Source: GCA-2724215 sp015660315 (GTDB lineage: Bacteria; Latescibacterota; UBA2968; UBA8231). From it: 64,000 bases of DNA. The notes beneath the pieces are model-generated. The model was not told the DNA's origin, did not search any database, and was given only the letters and a program-made list of their open reading frames with translations. The position numbers and the translations under genes are program-made. The stretch lies in contig JAPYQE010000001.1 of assembly GCA_029941315.1 (NCBI GenBank), forward strand, positions 1 through 64,000. The letters run 5' to 3'. Positions 16,853 through 24,742 of the stretch are shown here, one piece after another. The first letter of the stretch is position 1. Every line of letters starts with the position of its first letter.

Positions 16853-19561
16853 ATGCAAACGCCTTTATTCGCTCTGTCTTTGCTTTGGCTTTTGGCCGGC
16901 GCGGCCAGTACCCAAGAATACGGCAACCGGCTTGGCGTCCAGCGAGGCGGTAGGACTACATTCGAACCCCAGGGAGCCGGCGTCCTTTTTGACGCAATTG
17001 ATCCGGCCGTAAAAAAATGGTATATCCCGCAGGAGCTCTTCAACGAATACCGCTGGCGTCAATGGGAATACTCGAATTACGCCCGCAGGCCTTATCAGCG
17101 CTATGTCGATACGGTGTTGGAGGGGAGTTATTTCTACGACTTCTTCGGCAACTTCGTCAATCGCGGTTGGCTGATCTTCAACAATAGTCAGAGCCAACCG
17201 CTGCAGCGCGGCAACGAGCTATTCAAGGACAGTCGTTTCAATAACTGGTTCAATAGTCTGTTGGTGGCCTCCGACTCGGTCGGCGAATACTATTACGCCC
17301 TGACGATCGGCAACGGCCTGCGCACGACCCTGACGCCGATGACATTCTCCAAACCGGATTTTGACGGGGTCCAATTCGACCTGGCCACCGATAAATACAT
17401 GCTCACCTTCCTATATTCGCGTTTGAGCGAATCGGGTGGCGACCAAACCAATCTCGAGGGCATCAACCGCACCAACAACACCACGCTGATGGGCGGGCGT
17501 ACTACGATCCAGGTCGGGGATTTCACCACCTTGGGTTTCAATTTCGTCAACTCCCACCAATCGAACACCCTCACCGACGGTTTCGGCGGCAACCCTCTTG
17601 CGGGCGAGTTGACCGTGGACCAAAAAAATGAAGCCGTCTCCTGGATCGAACTTTTGCTCAGCGATGACTCACCGGGCGACGGCGAAGGCGGCGCGGCATT
17701 TTTCCCGGCCGGTTCGGATATCATCATCACCTACCTCGACGGCAGCGTCGACCGCGGCAAAGAGGTCGGTTTCGAACCGGTGATCGAAGGCGGGTTCCCA
17801 CAGGAGGGTTTTATCTCAGCCGATGGCAACGAGCAGATCCGTCTGCGCTACGACTTTAATAGCGCTGATTTCTTGTTGGTCGCCTCGCAGGACAAATCGC
17901 AGATCCGCAAAGTCGAATTTGATATAGTGCTCGGCAACGACTATAAAGTGCAGTCGACTTCCAACCGTCAGACGGGGCGCAATAACGACCCAATTTTCTT
18001 GTTGGTCACCCGGGCCGAAGGCAATGTCAAGGACAATACCAACCTCAGCGTCGTCTCGTTCGAATACGGGCTGCCGACCGCCACGCAGATTTTCGGGTTC
18101 ACGCTCGCGTTGGAGGACGTTAAGGGCTTTCACCTCTACGGCGAGTGGGATAATAGCCGCAATTACCGCAAATACCCCTATCCGAGTACCGACCAGGGCA
18201 ATACCGACCACAGCACCTCGTCGGGTATATCTAACCAGCCATCGTCCGACGCCTGGATGCTCAACCTGTGGAAGCGCGCCGATCCCTATTTCTTTTTCGG
18301 CGAGGCGTTTCATATGGATCCCGACTACGCCACATCCACCTATATCAGCGAGCAGGACGGCTTTATCGACTATAATTCGGGTTATTACGAAGACCACAAC
18401 CCGGGTAGGAATGAGCGTTTCCTGGTCGAATTCGTTGAAGACAACGACGACCAGGACCGGATCCCCGATTGGGGCCGCAACGACGCGCTATCGGTTGATC
18501 GGGCGGTCTTCCCGGGTTGGGACGAGAACAACGATTTTATTCCCGACTTCAACCAGAACGATAATGGCAGCGTCATCAATATTATTCCCGATTACGAGGA
18601 ACCCTTCTTGCGCCAGCACGTCGACCGGCCGGAGTTTCTCTACGGCATCGACGCCAACAACAACGGTTGGGTGGACCGCTTCGAAAACGACAACCAACCG
18701 GACTTCCCCTACAAGCGCGACCGCCAGGGTTTCAATATATATGGGGGCGCGAACCTGACCCCGGAAATCCGCCTGACCGCCGGTCATATGCGCGAGGACC
18801 GGATCACCTCGAACCAGCGCAACAACGCCACCTACGGTTTGATCACCGTCGATGCCGACCACCCGACTTGGGGGCGGCTCAAGGTCCTGGAGGTGCTCAA
18901 GAGCGTCAAGGACAATATTCCCGATGACCTGTTGCAGTGGGACAGCCGCAATACGTTGCGCGACTCGCGCAACGTCGAGGTGATCGACCCGCTATTGGGG
19001 CGCGACGCGCTCTATAACTCCCTTTATGTTGGTCATACCTATTCGCCGCTCGAAGCCTTGACCATCAAAAATTCGCTTAAATACGATTTGTGGAACCAAC
19101 GTCTCGATAGTGCCGAACGGGCCGAATTCGGTCTCGGCGAGGAAGAATTTTTCTTCGGCATCCTCAACAAGGCCGATTATCTAATTGAGTTGTCCAAGAT
19201 ACGCGTATTACCGCGTTGGAAAAGCGAGTACCGCCGTCAGACCTACGATCTGTTTAGCGGTGACTACCGCGAAGAATTGACCGAGATTTTCGGCACCATC
19301 ATTGAACGGCCGATTTTGCGCCGGACCACGGTATCGGCCGGCGTCGAATATGTGTTGTTTAAGGATTTGAACGACAAGATCAACAACTTCCAGTCTTTTA
19401 TTACGGCCACCCAAGTGACGAATGTGGCTGAATACCAGGGTTATGTCTTGACGACCCAGGTCGGGTTGAAGTTCGATGCGCGCGATTTCAAGGATCCGGA
19501 CATCAAAACGCGTACTGTGACCGAAGGGTTTATCACCGTCTACGCCGGGCTGGGCAACTGA
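16853..19561 (+). CDS. Large exported envelope protein with thrombospondin-3-like calcium loops
   Basis: 902 residues; the signal peptide ends near GAAST (about residue 19). ATG 16853 follows AGGGAGGGAG by 7 bases. Around residues 528-612 three acidic loops resemble thrombospondin type-3/EF-hand calcium sites: DNDDQDRIPDWGRND, DENNDFIPDFNQND and DANNNGWVDRFEND. The last 280 residues alternate polar and hydrophobic/aromatic positions with many Tyr/Arg (YLIELSKIRVLPRWKSEYRR), as in outer-membrane beta-barrel strands, but I cannot name a family. It ends ITVYAGLGN. The C-terminal barrel is an inference. It lies just downstream of the CBM9-like gene's terminator and 9 bp before the GT-C/TPR gene. 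Confidence 0.6.
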   Translation: MQTPLFALSLLWLLAGAASTQEYGNRLGVQRGGRTTFEPQGAGVLFDAIDPAVKKWYIPQELFNEYRWRQWEYSNYARRPYQRYVDTVLEGSYFYDFFGNFVNRGWLIFNNSQSQPLQRGNELFKDSRFNNWFNSLLVASDSVGEYYYALTIGNGLRTTLTPMTFSKPDFDGVQFDLATDKYMLTFLYSRLSESGGDQTNLEGINRTNNTTLMGGRTTIQVGDFTTLGFNFVNSHQSNTLTDGFGGNPLAGELTVDQKNEAVSWIELLLSDDSPGDGEGGAAFFPAGSDIIITYLDGSVDRGKEVGFEPVIEGGFPQEGFISADGNEQIRLRYDFNSADFLLVASQDKSQIRKVEFDIVLGNDYKVQSTSNRQTGRNNDPIFLLVTRAEGNVKDNTNLSVVSFEYGLPTATQIFGFTLALEDVKGFHLYGEWDNSRNYRKYPYPSTDQGNTDHSTSSGISNQPSSDAWMLNLWKRADPYFFFGEAFHMDPDYATSTYISEQDGFIDYNSGYYEDHNPGRNERFLVEFVEDNDDQDRIPDWGRNDALSVDRAVFPGWDENNDFIPDFNQNDNGSVINIIPDYEEPFLRQHVDRPEFLYGIDANNNGWVDRFENDNQPDFPYKRDRQGFNIYGGANLTPEIRLTAGHMREDRITSNQRNNATYGLITVDADHPTWGRLKVLEVLKSVKDNIPDDLLQWDSRNTLRDSRNVEVIDPLLGRDALYNSLYVGHTYSPLEALTIKNSLKYDLWNQRLDSAERAEFGLGEEEFFFGILNKADYLIELSKIRVLPRWKSEYRRQTYDLFSGDYREELTEIFGTIIERPILRRTTVSAGVEYVLFKDLNDKINNFQSFITATQVTNVAEYQGYVLTTQVGLKFDARDFKDPDIKTRTVTEGFITVYAGLGN

Positions 19562-19570
19562 TTTGCGTCG

Positions 19571-21805
19571 ATGGGCCAGATAACAAAACTCGCGTCCGTC
19601 TGGGCCGCCGCCTTTGCTGCGCGTCTGCTCTATGTCGTCCAGAGCCAGCAGAGCCCCTTTTACGATTTTCCCCTGGTCGACGCCAAGACTTATGTGCAGG
19701 CGGCTACGGCGATGGCCTTGGGACATTGGGGTGGGGACGGCCAGCCCTTCTGGCAACCCCCGCTCTATCCGCATTTCCTCGGCGTGCTCTTTGCTCTTGT
19801 TGAACCTGGTTTTACCTTGCCGCGACTGGTGCAGGCGGCGCTGGGGGCGACGACCTGCCTGCTGATCTATTGGCTCGGCCGGCGGGTGTTTTCTTCTACC
19901 GTTGCGTGGTGCGCGGCGTGCTTGGCTGTTTTTTACGGGCCCTTTATTTTCTTCGCAGGGGAGTTTCTCCCTCCGGCTCTGGCGATTCTATTAAATCTGT
20001 TGGTGTTGCTGGGTCTCTTATGGGCGGTTGAGGGACCGGTGCGGCGGCTGTTCTTGCCCGGGTTGCTATTGGGGCTTTCGGCCTTGTGCGTCGCCAATAT
20101 CCTATTGTTCGCGCCCGTGGCTGCCGGCTGGCTTTTGTATCTGTGTCGAGACTTGCCCGCGCGCCAGCGGTTGCTGCGCCCGGCAGTGTTGTTATTGGGC
20201 GTGGTCTTGGCCGTCGCGCCAGTTACCCTGCGCAATTATCTGGTGGGCGACGATCTGGTATTGGTTTCGTCGAATGCCGGTCTCAACTTTTATATCGGCA
20301 ACAATGCCCAGTATCACGAGACTGTGGCGATCCAGCCGGGACCGGCCTGGCTGGATCTGACCAGTCGACCGCGCGTCGAGGCCGGCGTGACGAAACCCTC
20401 GGCGCAATCCCGCTTTTTCTTCGCGCAATCCTGGGACTTTATTCGCAACCAGCCCGCGGCCTTCCTGAAATTACAGTTCTACAAGTTGTATTTATTCTGG
20501 AACGGCGACGAGATCGGCCGCAACCAGGAGCTTTATTTCGCCCGCCAATATTCTTCCTTGTTGCAGATCTTGTTGTGGAAATACGGCCTGGCCTTTCCCT
20601 TCGGTCTCTTGGCACCCTTGGCGTTGACGGGTTTCGCTCTGGGCTGGCGTCGTGGTATGCTGCGTCGTCCTGAGTTTTTGCTACTCGGGTTGTTCGCGGC
20701 AACCTATATGCTGTCTGTGGTCACTTTTTTTATTAGTGCCAGATACCGTTTGCCGGTGGTTGCGCTGCTCTTGCTCTTCGCCGCTTATGGTGGCTGGGAA
20801 CTCTACCGGCTGTGGCGGCAACGGGCATATGGCGACTTGCTCGCGGGGTGCAGCGCGGTGCTGGTTTTACTCGTGGTCTGCAATTGGGGGGTGGGGGCAA
20901 TGGATATGGACGGTGACGCGCAGACCCACTATCGATTGGGGTATGTCTACGAAAAAAAAGGACTGCCAATTAACGCCATTACCGCTTACCACAAAGCCCT
21001 GGAACTGGACCCCGATATCAAGTGGGCTCGTTTTAACCTGGCATCGCAATACGCCCGGCGCGGTGAGTATGGCCGGGCAATCGCCGTCTACCGCGATTTT
21101 ATTCGCCGTTTTCCCGATGTTGAACGGGCGCGCTTGGCCCTGGGCAATGTCTATCTGCAGACCCGGCGCTATCCAGAGGCGATAGGTGAATACCGTCGCT
21201 TGCTGACTGCACCGGGTGCGGATTCAGCCGATTTACAGGGGCGTCTGGGGTATGCTTATACCCAGGCGGGGCGACTCGAAGAGGCGGTGGAGGCCTATGG
21301 CGCGCTGATCGCGGTAAAACCCGATTCGCTGCAGGCGCGGTTTCAGTGGGGGCAGTTGCATGAAACATTAGAACATCCGGATATCGCTCGTAGCGAATAC
21401 GAGAAGATCCTGGCGGCGGATCCGAGCCAGACAGCAGTGCGCCATCGGTTGGCGCGATTGCTTTTTTTCGCCGACGAGCCGCAAATGGCACGGGCGCATT
21501 TAGAGCAGGCCATTGCTTTGGACCCGCAGGCTGTTGATGCGCGCTTGTTGCTGGCGACCCAGTATATTGTCGAACGCCGCGCGGCCGAGGCGATGGAGCA
21601 GGTGCAGGCGATTCTGGCGATGCAACCGGAGCATCAGCAGGCCAATCGCCTGGTCGGCCATCTGTATATGGCACAAGGAGACACGATCAAAGGCGTCGAA
21701 TACCTGGACCGCTTTACGGAGTATTATAGGGAAGGGCGTTCAGCCGAGCTTTTCAAGCAACTCAAGCAGCAGTGGGACGATAAGCTGCAAGGGCCGCAGC
21801 ACTGA
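19571..21805 (+). CDS. PMT/ArnT-like GT-C membrane protein with C-terminal TPRs
   Basis: 744 residues. The N-terminal 420 residues hold about ten membrane helices. The first large loop has YDFPLVDAKTYVQAA (Asp32 and Asp37 as candidate catalytic or metal residues) and WQPPLYPHFLG, the pattern of PMT_2/ArnT-type glycosyltransferases that use lipid-linked sugars. From about residue 445 there are at least eight TPRs (YRLGYVYEKKGLPINAITAY onward), probably facing the periplasm. No Shine-Dalgarno is obvious. It starts 9 bp after the 902-residue envelope protein gene, so the two are probably cotranscribed and that protein could be a substrate; this is inference. It converges on the surface-protein gene at 21814 with 8 bp between stops. 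Confidence 0.75.
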   Translation: MGQITKLASVWAAAFAARLLYVVQSQQSPFYDFPLVDAKTYVQAATAMALGHWGGDGQPFWQPPLYPHFLGVLFALVEPGFTLPRLVQAALGATTCLLIYWLGRRVFSSTVAWCAACLAVFYGPFIFFAGEFLPPALAILLNLLVLLGLLWAVEGPVRRLFLPGLLLGLSALCVANILLFAPVAAGWLLYLCRDLPARQRLLRPAVLLLGVVLAVAPVTLRNYLVGDDLVLVSSNAGLNFYIGNNAQYHETVAIQPGPAWLDLTSRPRVEAGVTKPSAQSRFFFAQSWDFIRNQPAAFLKLQFYKLYLFWNGDEIGRNQELYFARQYSSLLQILLWKYGLAFPFGLLAPLALTGFALGWRRGMLRRPEFLLLGLFAATYMLSVVTFFISARYRLPVVALLLLFAAYGGWELYRLWRQRAYGDLLAGCSAVLVLLVVCNWGVGAMDMDGDAQTHYRLGYVYEKKGLPINAITAYHKALELDPDIKWARFNLASQYARRGEYGRAIAVYRDFIRRFPDVERARLALGNVYLQTRRYPEAIGEYRRLLTAPGADSADLQGRLGYAYTQAGRLEEAVEAYGALIAVKPDSLQARFQWGQLHETLEHPDIARSEYEKILAADPSQTAVRHRLARLLFFADEPQMARAHLEQAIALDPQAVDARLLLATQYIVERRAAEAMEQVQAILAMQPEHQQANRLVGHLYMAQGDTIKGVEYLDRFTEYYREGRSAELFKQLKQQWDDKLQGPQH

Positions 21806-21813
21806 GTATGTGT

Positions 21814-24594
21814 TCAGTAGGCGACGCCGATGGTGCGGGCGCGCCGGGTCTGGCGCGCATCCCCAGCGACGGTCAGAGTGACCAGATATAGACCCGGCGG
21901 CACGATGTCACCCGCCTGGTTGCGGCCGTCCCAGGCCAGTTGCGGCACCCGCCTGGCGTCGAAGTGCCCGCTTAAGTCCGATCCGCTATAGAGCGACCTT
22001 ATTAGCCGTCCAGATAAATCAAAAACCTGCACGGTTACATCAGTCGGCCGGGTTACCGCCAGGATATCGTAGCCGATTTCGGTGGTCTCGTTGATATCGT
22101 CGCCATTGGGGGTGAATAGCTGCGGCACGGCCGCGAAAGATCCGAACAAGTCGCCCTTATTGATATCGGGGCTCAAGACGGTAATACCCGAGGAGGCGGG
22201 CAGATCGCCTGCGCCGAGGAAGTCCGCATTGCCCGCGGCAATGCGCTGGATGCTGCCGGTTTGCGACGAGAGCACGGCTTGGCCCCTGAATAGGGTGCTG
22301 AACAAGAGCACCCGGCCGCTGAACTTGAGCTTCAGCAGCATTTCGCCGCCGCCCTCGGGTCTGGTGATTTGCGGAAAGCGAACGATCACATTGCGTTCGG
22401 TGACTGCTTGGATGGTAAAGGACTCGCCGGTCTCCGATTGCACCGTATAGGGCAAGGGGTGTTGTGTCCCGTCGGCTGTCTGAACTGCAGCTTGACCGTT
22501 CAAGTCTGTCACTACATCGACGTTCAGTTCCTGTTCGGTGACCAACTGGTCGGGGATTTCCCAGATCTCGATCTTGTCGATACTCAGAACCCGGGTGGTC
22601 GTCAGCAATTCAAAGGTATCGAAACCCTTGACGCCTTCGAACTCCATTTTGGCGCGCACGGCATAGGTGAAATCCACTGGCTCGAAGACATCGACTTCGC
22701 GGGGAAAGATCTCGGCGACCAACTCTTCGGCGATGGGCGGCAAAAGGTATTCGATCGCGAGCTGTTCTAATACTTTGGTCGCGTTGATCTCGCTATTGAG
22801 GAAATCCACCGAAAATTGGATGTAGCGCCTAGGCCCGGGCGAGAGAACCGGGGTGCCGCCCTCTCGTTCGCCACCTAAGTGGGGCGACGACCACGGACTC
22901 CAATTTTGCAGATCCTCTTCGATTTCGCCCTTGCCCCATACTTGCGGCGGCGTCGCTTCTAAGTTGGGCACCAGGTCCAGGTATTCGTCGCGGTCTATTT
23001 GCTCGTCGCCGTTGACCAGTGAGGTCGAGAGCTGATCGTCGGAAACGCGCTGTACATTACTGCGTTTGTAGAGTACGGGGGTTGGGTCGGTGCCGGTGCG
23101 GGTGCGGACGATAACTTGCGAGAAGTCGTCGGCCAGCCTCTTGGAGGCTACCGGCTTGCCGCTCTCCTGGCGGCCCGGTAGCACAGAGACATCGCCATTG
23201 CTATCCGTGCACTCCGACTGAAAACATTGCCAGACATTGCCATAGCCGAATTGCTCGGTGAAACGCGCTACGGTGCCGCAATGGCCCCAGGTGTCGGGAA
23301 TGTCGTCCGCCGTGATAAATATCTGCGAGTTGACCTGGCAACCGCCGCCTGCCGCAACCTGGTCGGTTAGACTATTGGATACGCGCAGGTCCACGATTTG
23401 TTCAATCCAGCCCAGGTTGCCCCAGGTCGCGGGTGAGCCGAGGTCGTAGACATGGGATATATAGCGGCTAGAGCTGATAAAACCCTGGCCGAAGACCTCA
23501 AACTCGTCGATTTCGTAGGGAAAAGAAGAAGTGGATTTTAGCCGTACGAAACGCGCCGTTTGCGCTGGGTCCAGTATGACTTCGACCACGGCCTCTTCAT
23601 TGTTCGTGGTGCGTTCCAATACTTCGAAATCGTCGAGTTGCGGTACCAGACGGCCGGTGCCGTCCAAAACCAGATCCTGGCCATCGTGTACTAGTAGTTC
23701 AAATTGGCGGATAAAATCGGTTTGGAAAGGATACTGTGGGGCGTTCTGCACGGTATTGCGCGGAAAGAAGCGGATGCGATTGATGCCGATGGGGCTGCCT
23801 AGGTCGAGGACAATAAAAGTACCTAGCGCGCCGAATAACCCCTTGCGGACGAAGGCGTCTTCGGCGCCGCCCGGTTCGATGAGTTCGAGCAGCGTAGCTT
23901 CTAACTCGGCCGCCGTTACGTCTTTGATCGCCGGTGCTGTAATACGGCCGCCCCAACCCAGGGCGCGCGAGGCGACATTCTCTCCCTTAGCCACGTGGTC
24001 TGGGTTCAGCGTAATGGGTAAAATTATCGGGTCGACGCCTAATAGTCGACCCGCGGGGTCCTGGAGCAGGAATTTGCCTGCCGCCTCGCTGGGCTCTGTG
24101 TTGGTCGCGGGAATCGGTCGTATCGCGTCGATGGCTGCCGTGGTTCGGGCCACGGCCTCGGTCAGCGGGATATTGTCGGCAAAATCGAGACGGATTAGCG
24201 ACAGCCCTTCATTGGTAGAAGGTGTAATGGCGGTCGTTCCTGGCAGGGAAGAGAGCGCTTCGAGTAGGGCCTCTTCGACCAGCGCGACCTTTCCGGCGAG
24301 CAATGCGGGCGGGGCGTCGACCAAGGTTTTGACCAGGACTTGCGGGTTGACCGCGTCGAGGTTGGAAAGATCGATTAGATTGCCCGGTACATTACCTATC
24401 TCGGTGGAGAAGCGGCTGACTTTGTATTCGGGGGGAGTCGTGCTTACTGCTGCGCCGAACGGGGTCCCGGCCCAGGAGACATTGCCGTTATTGCCGACTC
24501 GCAGGGTGTCCAAGGCCAGTAGATCGGTGCTAAACGACATTATCCCGCAAAAAATACTCAACAAAGTAGAGATTCGCACCAATCGTTGCACCAT
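21814..24594 (-). CDS. Secreted surface protein with FlgD/CHU_C-type tail (paralogue 2)
   Basis: 926 residues with an N-terminal signal peptide (about residues 1-28). A discoidin-like block (TFIVLDLGSPIGINRIRFFP) is followed by the RTRTGTDPTPVLYKR ... NWSPWSSPHLGG ... SPGPRRYIQFSVDF block also found in the genes at 8536 and 24743. The C-terminal 100 residues form a FlgD/CHU_C Ig domain (PQLFTPNGDDINETTEIGYD ... VFDLSGRLIRSLY) ending TIGVAY. A single degenerate copy of the short peptide module (IDRDEYLDLVP...GKGEIE) sits in the linker before NWSPWS. It is divergent from its paralogue at 24743. A surface-exposed adhesin or matrix role is inferred. Confidence 0.73.
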   Translation of the reverse strand: MVQRLVRISTLLSIFCGIMSFSTDLLALDTLRVGNNGNVSWAGTPFGAAVSTTPPEYKVSRFSTEIGNVPGNLIDLSNLDAVNPQVLVKTLVDAPPALLAGKVALVEEALLEALSSLPGTTAITPSTNEGLSLIRLDFADNIPLTEAVARTTAAIDAIRPIPATNTEPSEAAGKFLLQDPAGRLLGVDPIILPITLNPDHVAKGENVASRALGWGGRITAPAIKDVTAAELEATLLELIEPGGAEDAFVRKGLFGALGTFIVLDLGSPIGINRIRFFPRNTVQNAPQYPFQTDFIRQFELLVHDGQDLVLDGTGRLVPQLDDFEVLERTTNNEEAVVEVILDPAQTARFVRLKSTSSFPYEIDEFEVFGQGFISSSRYISHVYDLGSPATWGNLGWIEQIVDLRVSNSLTDQVAAGGGCQVNSQIFITADDIPDTWGHCGTVARFTEQFGYGNVWQCFQSECTDSNGDVSVLPGRQESGKPVASKRLADDFSQVIVRTRTGTDPTPVLYKRSNVQRVSDDQLSTSLVNGDEQIDRDEYLDLVPNLEATPPQVWGKGEIEEDLQNWSPWSSPHLGGEREGGTPVLSPGPRRYIQFSVDFLNSEINATKVLEQLAIEYLLPPIAEELVAEIFPREVDVFEPVDFTYAVRAKMEFEGVKGFDTFELLTTTRVLSIDKIEIWEIPDQLVTEQELNVDVVTDLNGQAAVQTADGTQHPLPYTVQSETGESFTIQAVTERNVIVRFPQITRPEGGGEMLLKLKFSGRVLLFSTLFRGQAVLSSQTGSIQRIAAGNADFLGAGDLPASSGITVLSPDINKGDLFGSFAAVPQLFTPNGDDINETTEIGYDILAVTRPTDVTVQVFDLSGRLIRSLYSGSDLSGHFDARRVPQLAWDGRNQAGDIVPPGLYLVTLTVAGDARQTRRARTIGVAY

Positions 24595-24641
24595 GTCCGC
24601 GCCTGCCTTTTAAGGTAGATACAATACACGAGCGTTCTGTT

Positions 24642-24669
24642 TATATAAGGCAATATTAAAATTAGTCAA
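24642..24669 (-). promoter_or_regulatory. Sigma70-like promoter for the surface protein at 21814-24594
   Basis: Reading the minus strand, TTGACT (24664-24669) is followed after 16 bases by TATATA (24642-24647). The predicted transcript starts near 24635, about 40 nt before the ATG at 24594. The region is strongly AT-rich. Confidence 0.55.
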
Positions 24670-24674
24670 ATAAA

Positions 24675-24703
24675 TTCACAAATGCGGCAATTTTCTTTAT
24701 TAT
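24675..24703 (+). promoter_or_regulatory. Candidate promoter for the surface protein at 24743
   Basis: TTCACA (24675-24680), 17 bases, TATTAT (24698-24703) on the plus strand, 40 bases upstream of the ATG at 24743. It lies back to back with the minus-strand promoter, its -35 only 5 bp away, so the two could share a regulator. Confidence 0.4.
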
Positions 24704-24742
24704 TATTTTGTTCTTACTCCTTTAGAAGTCGAGGTGCAAAGT

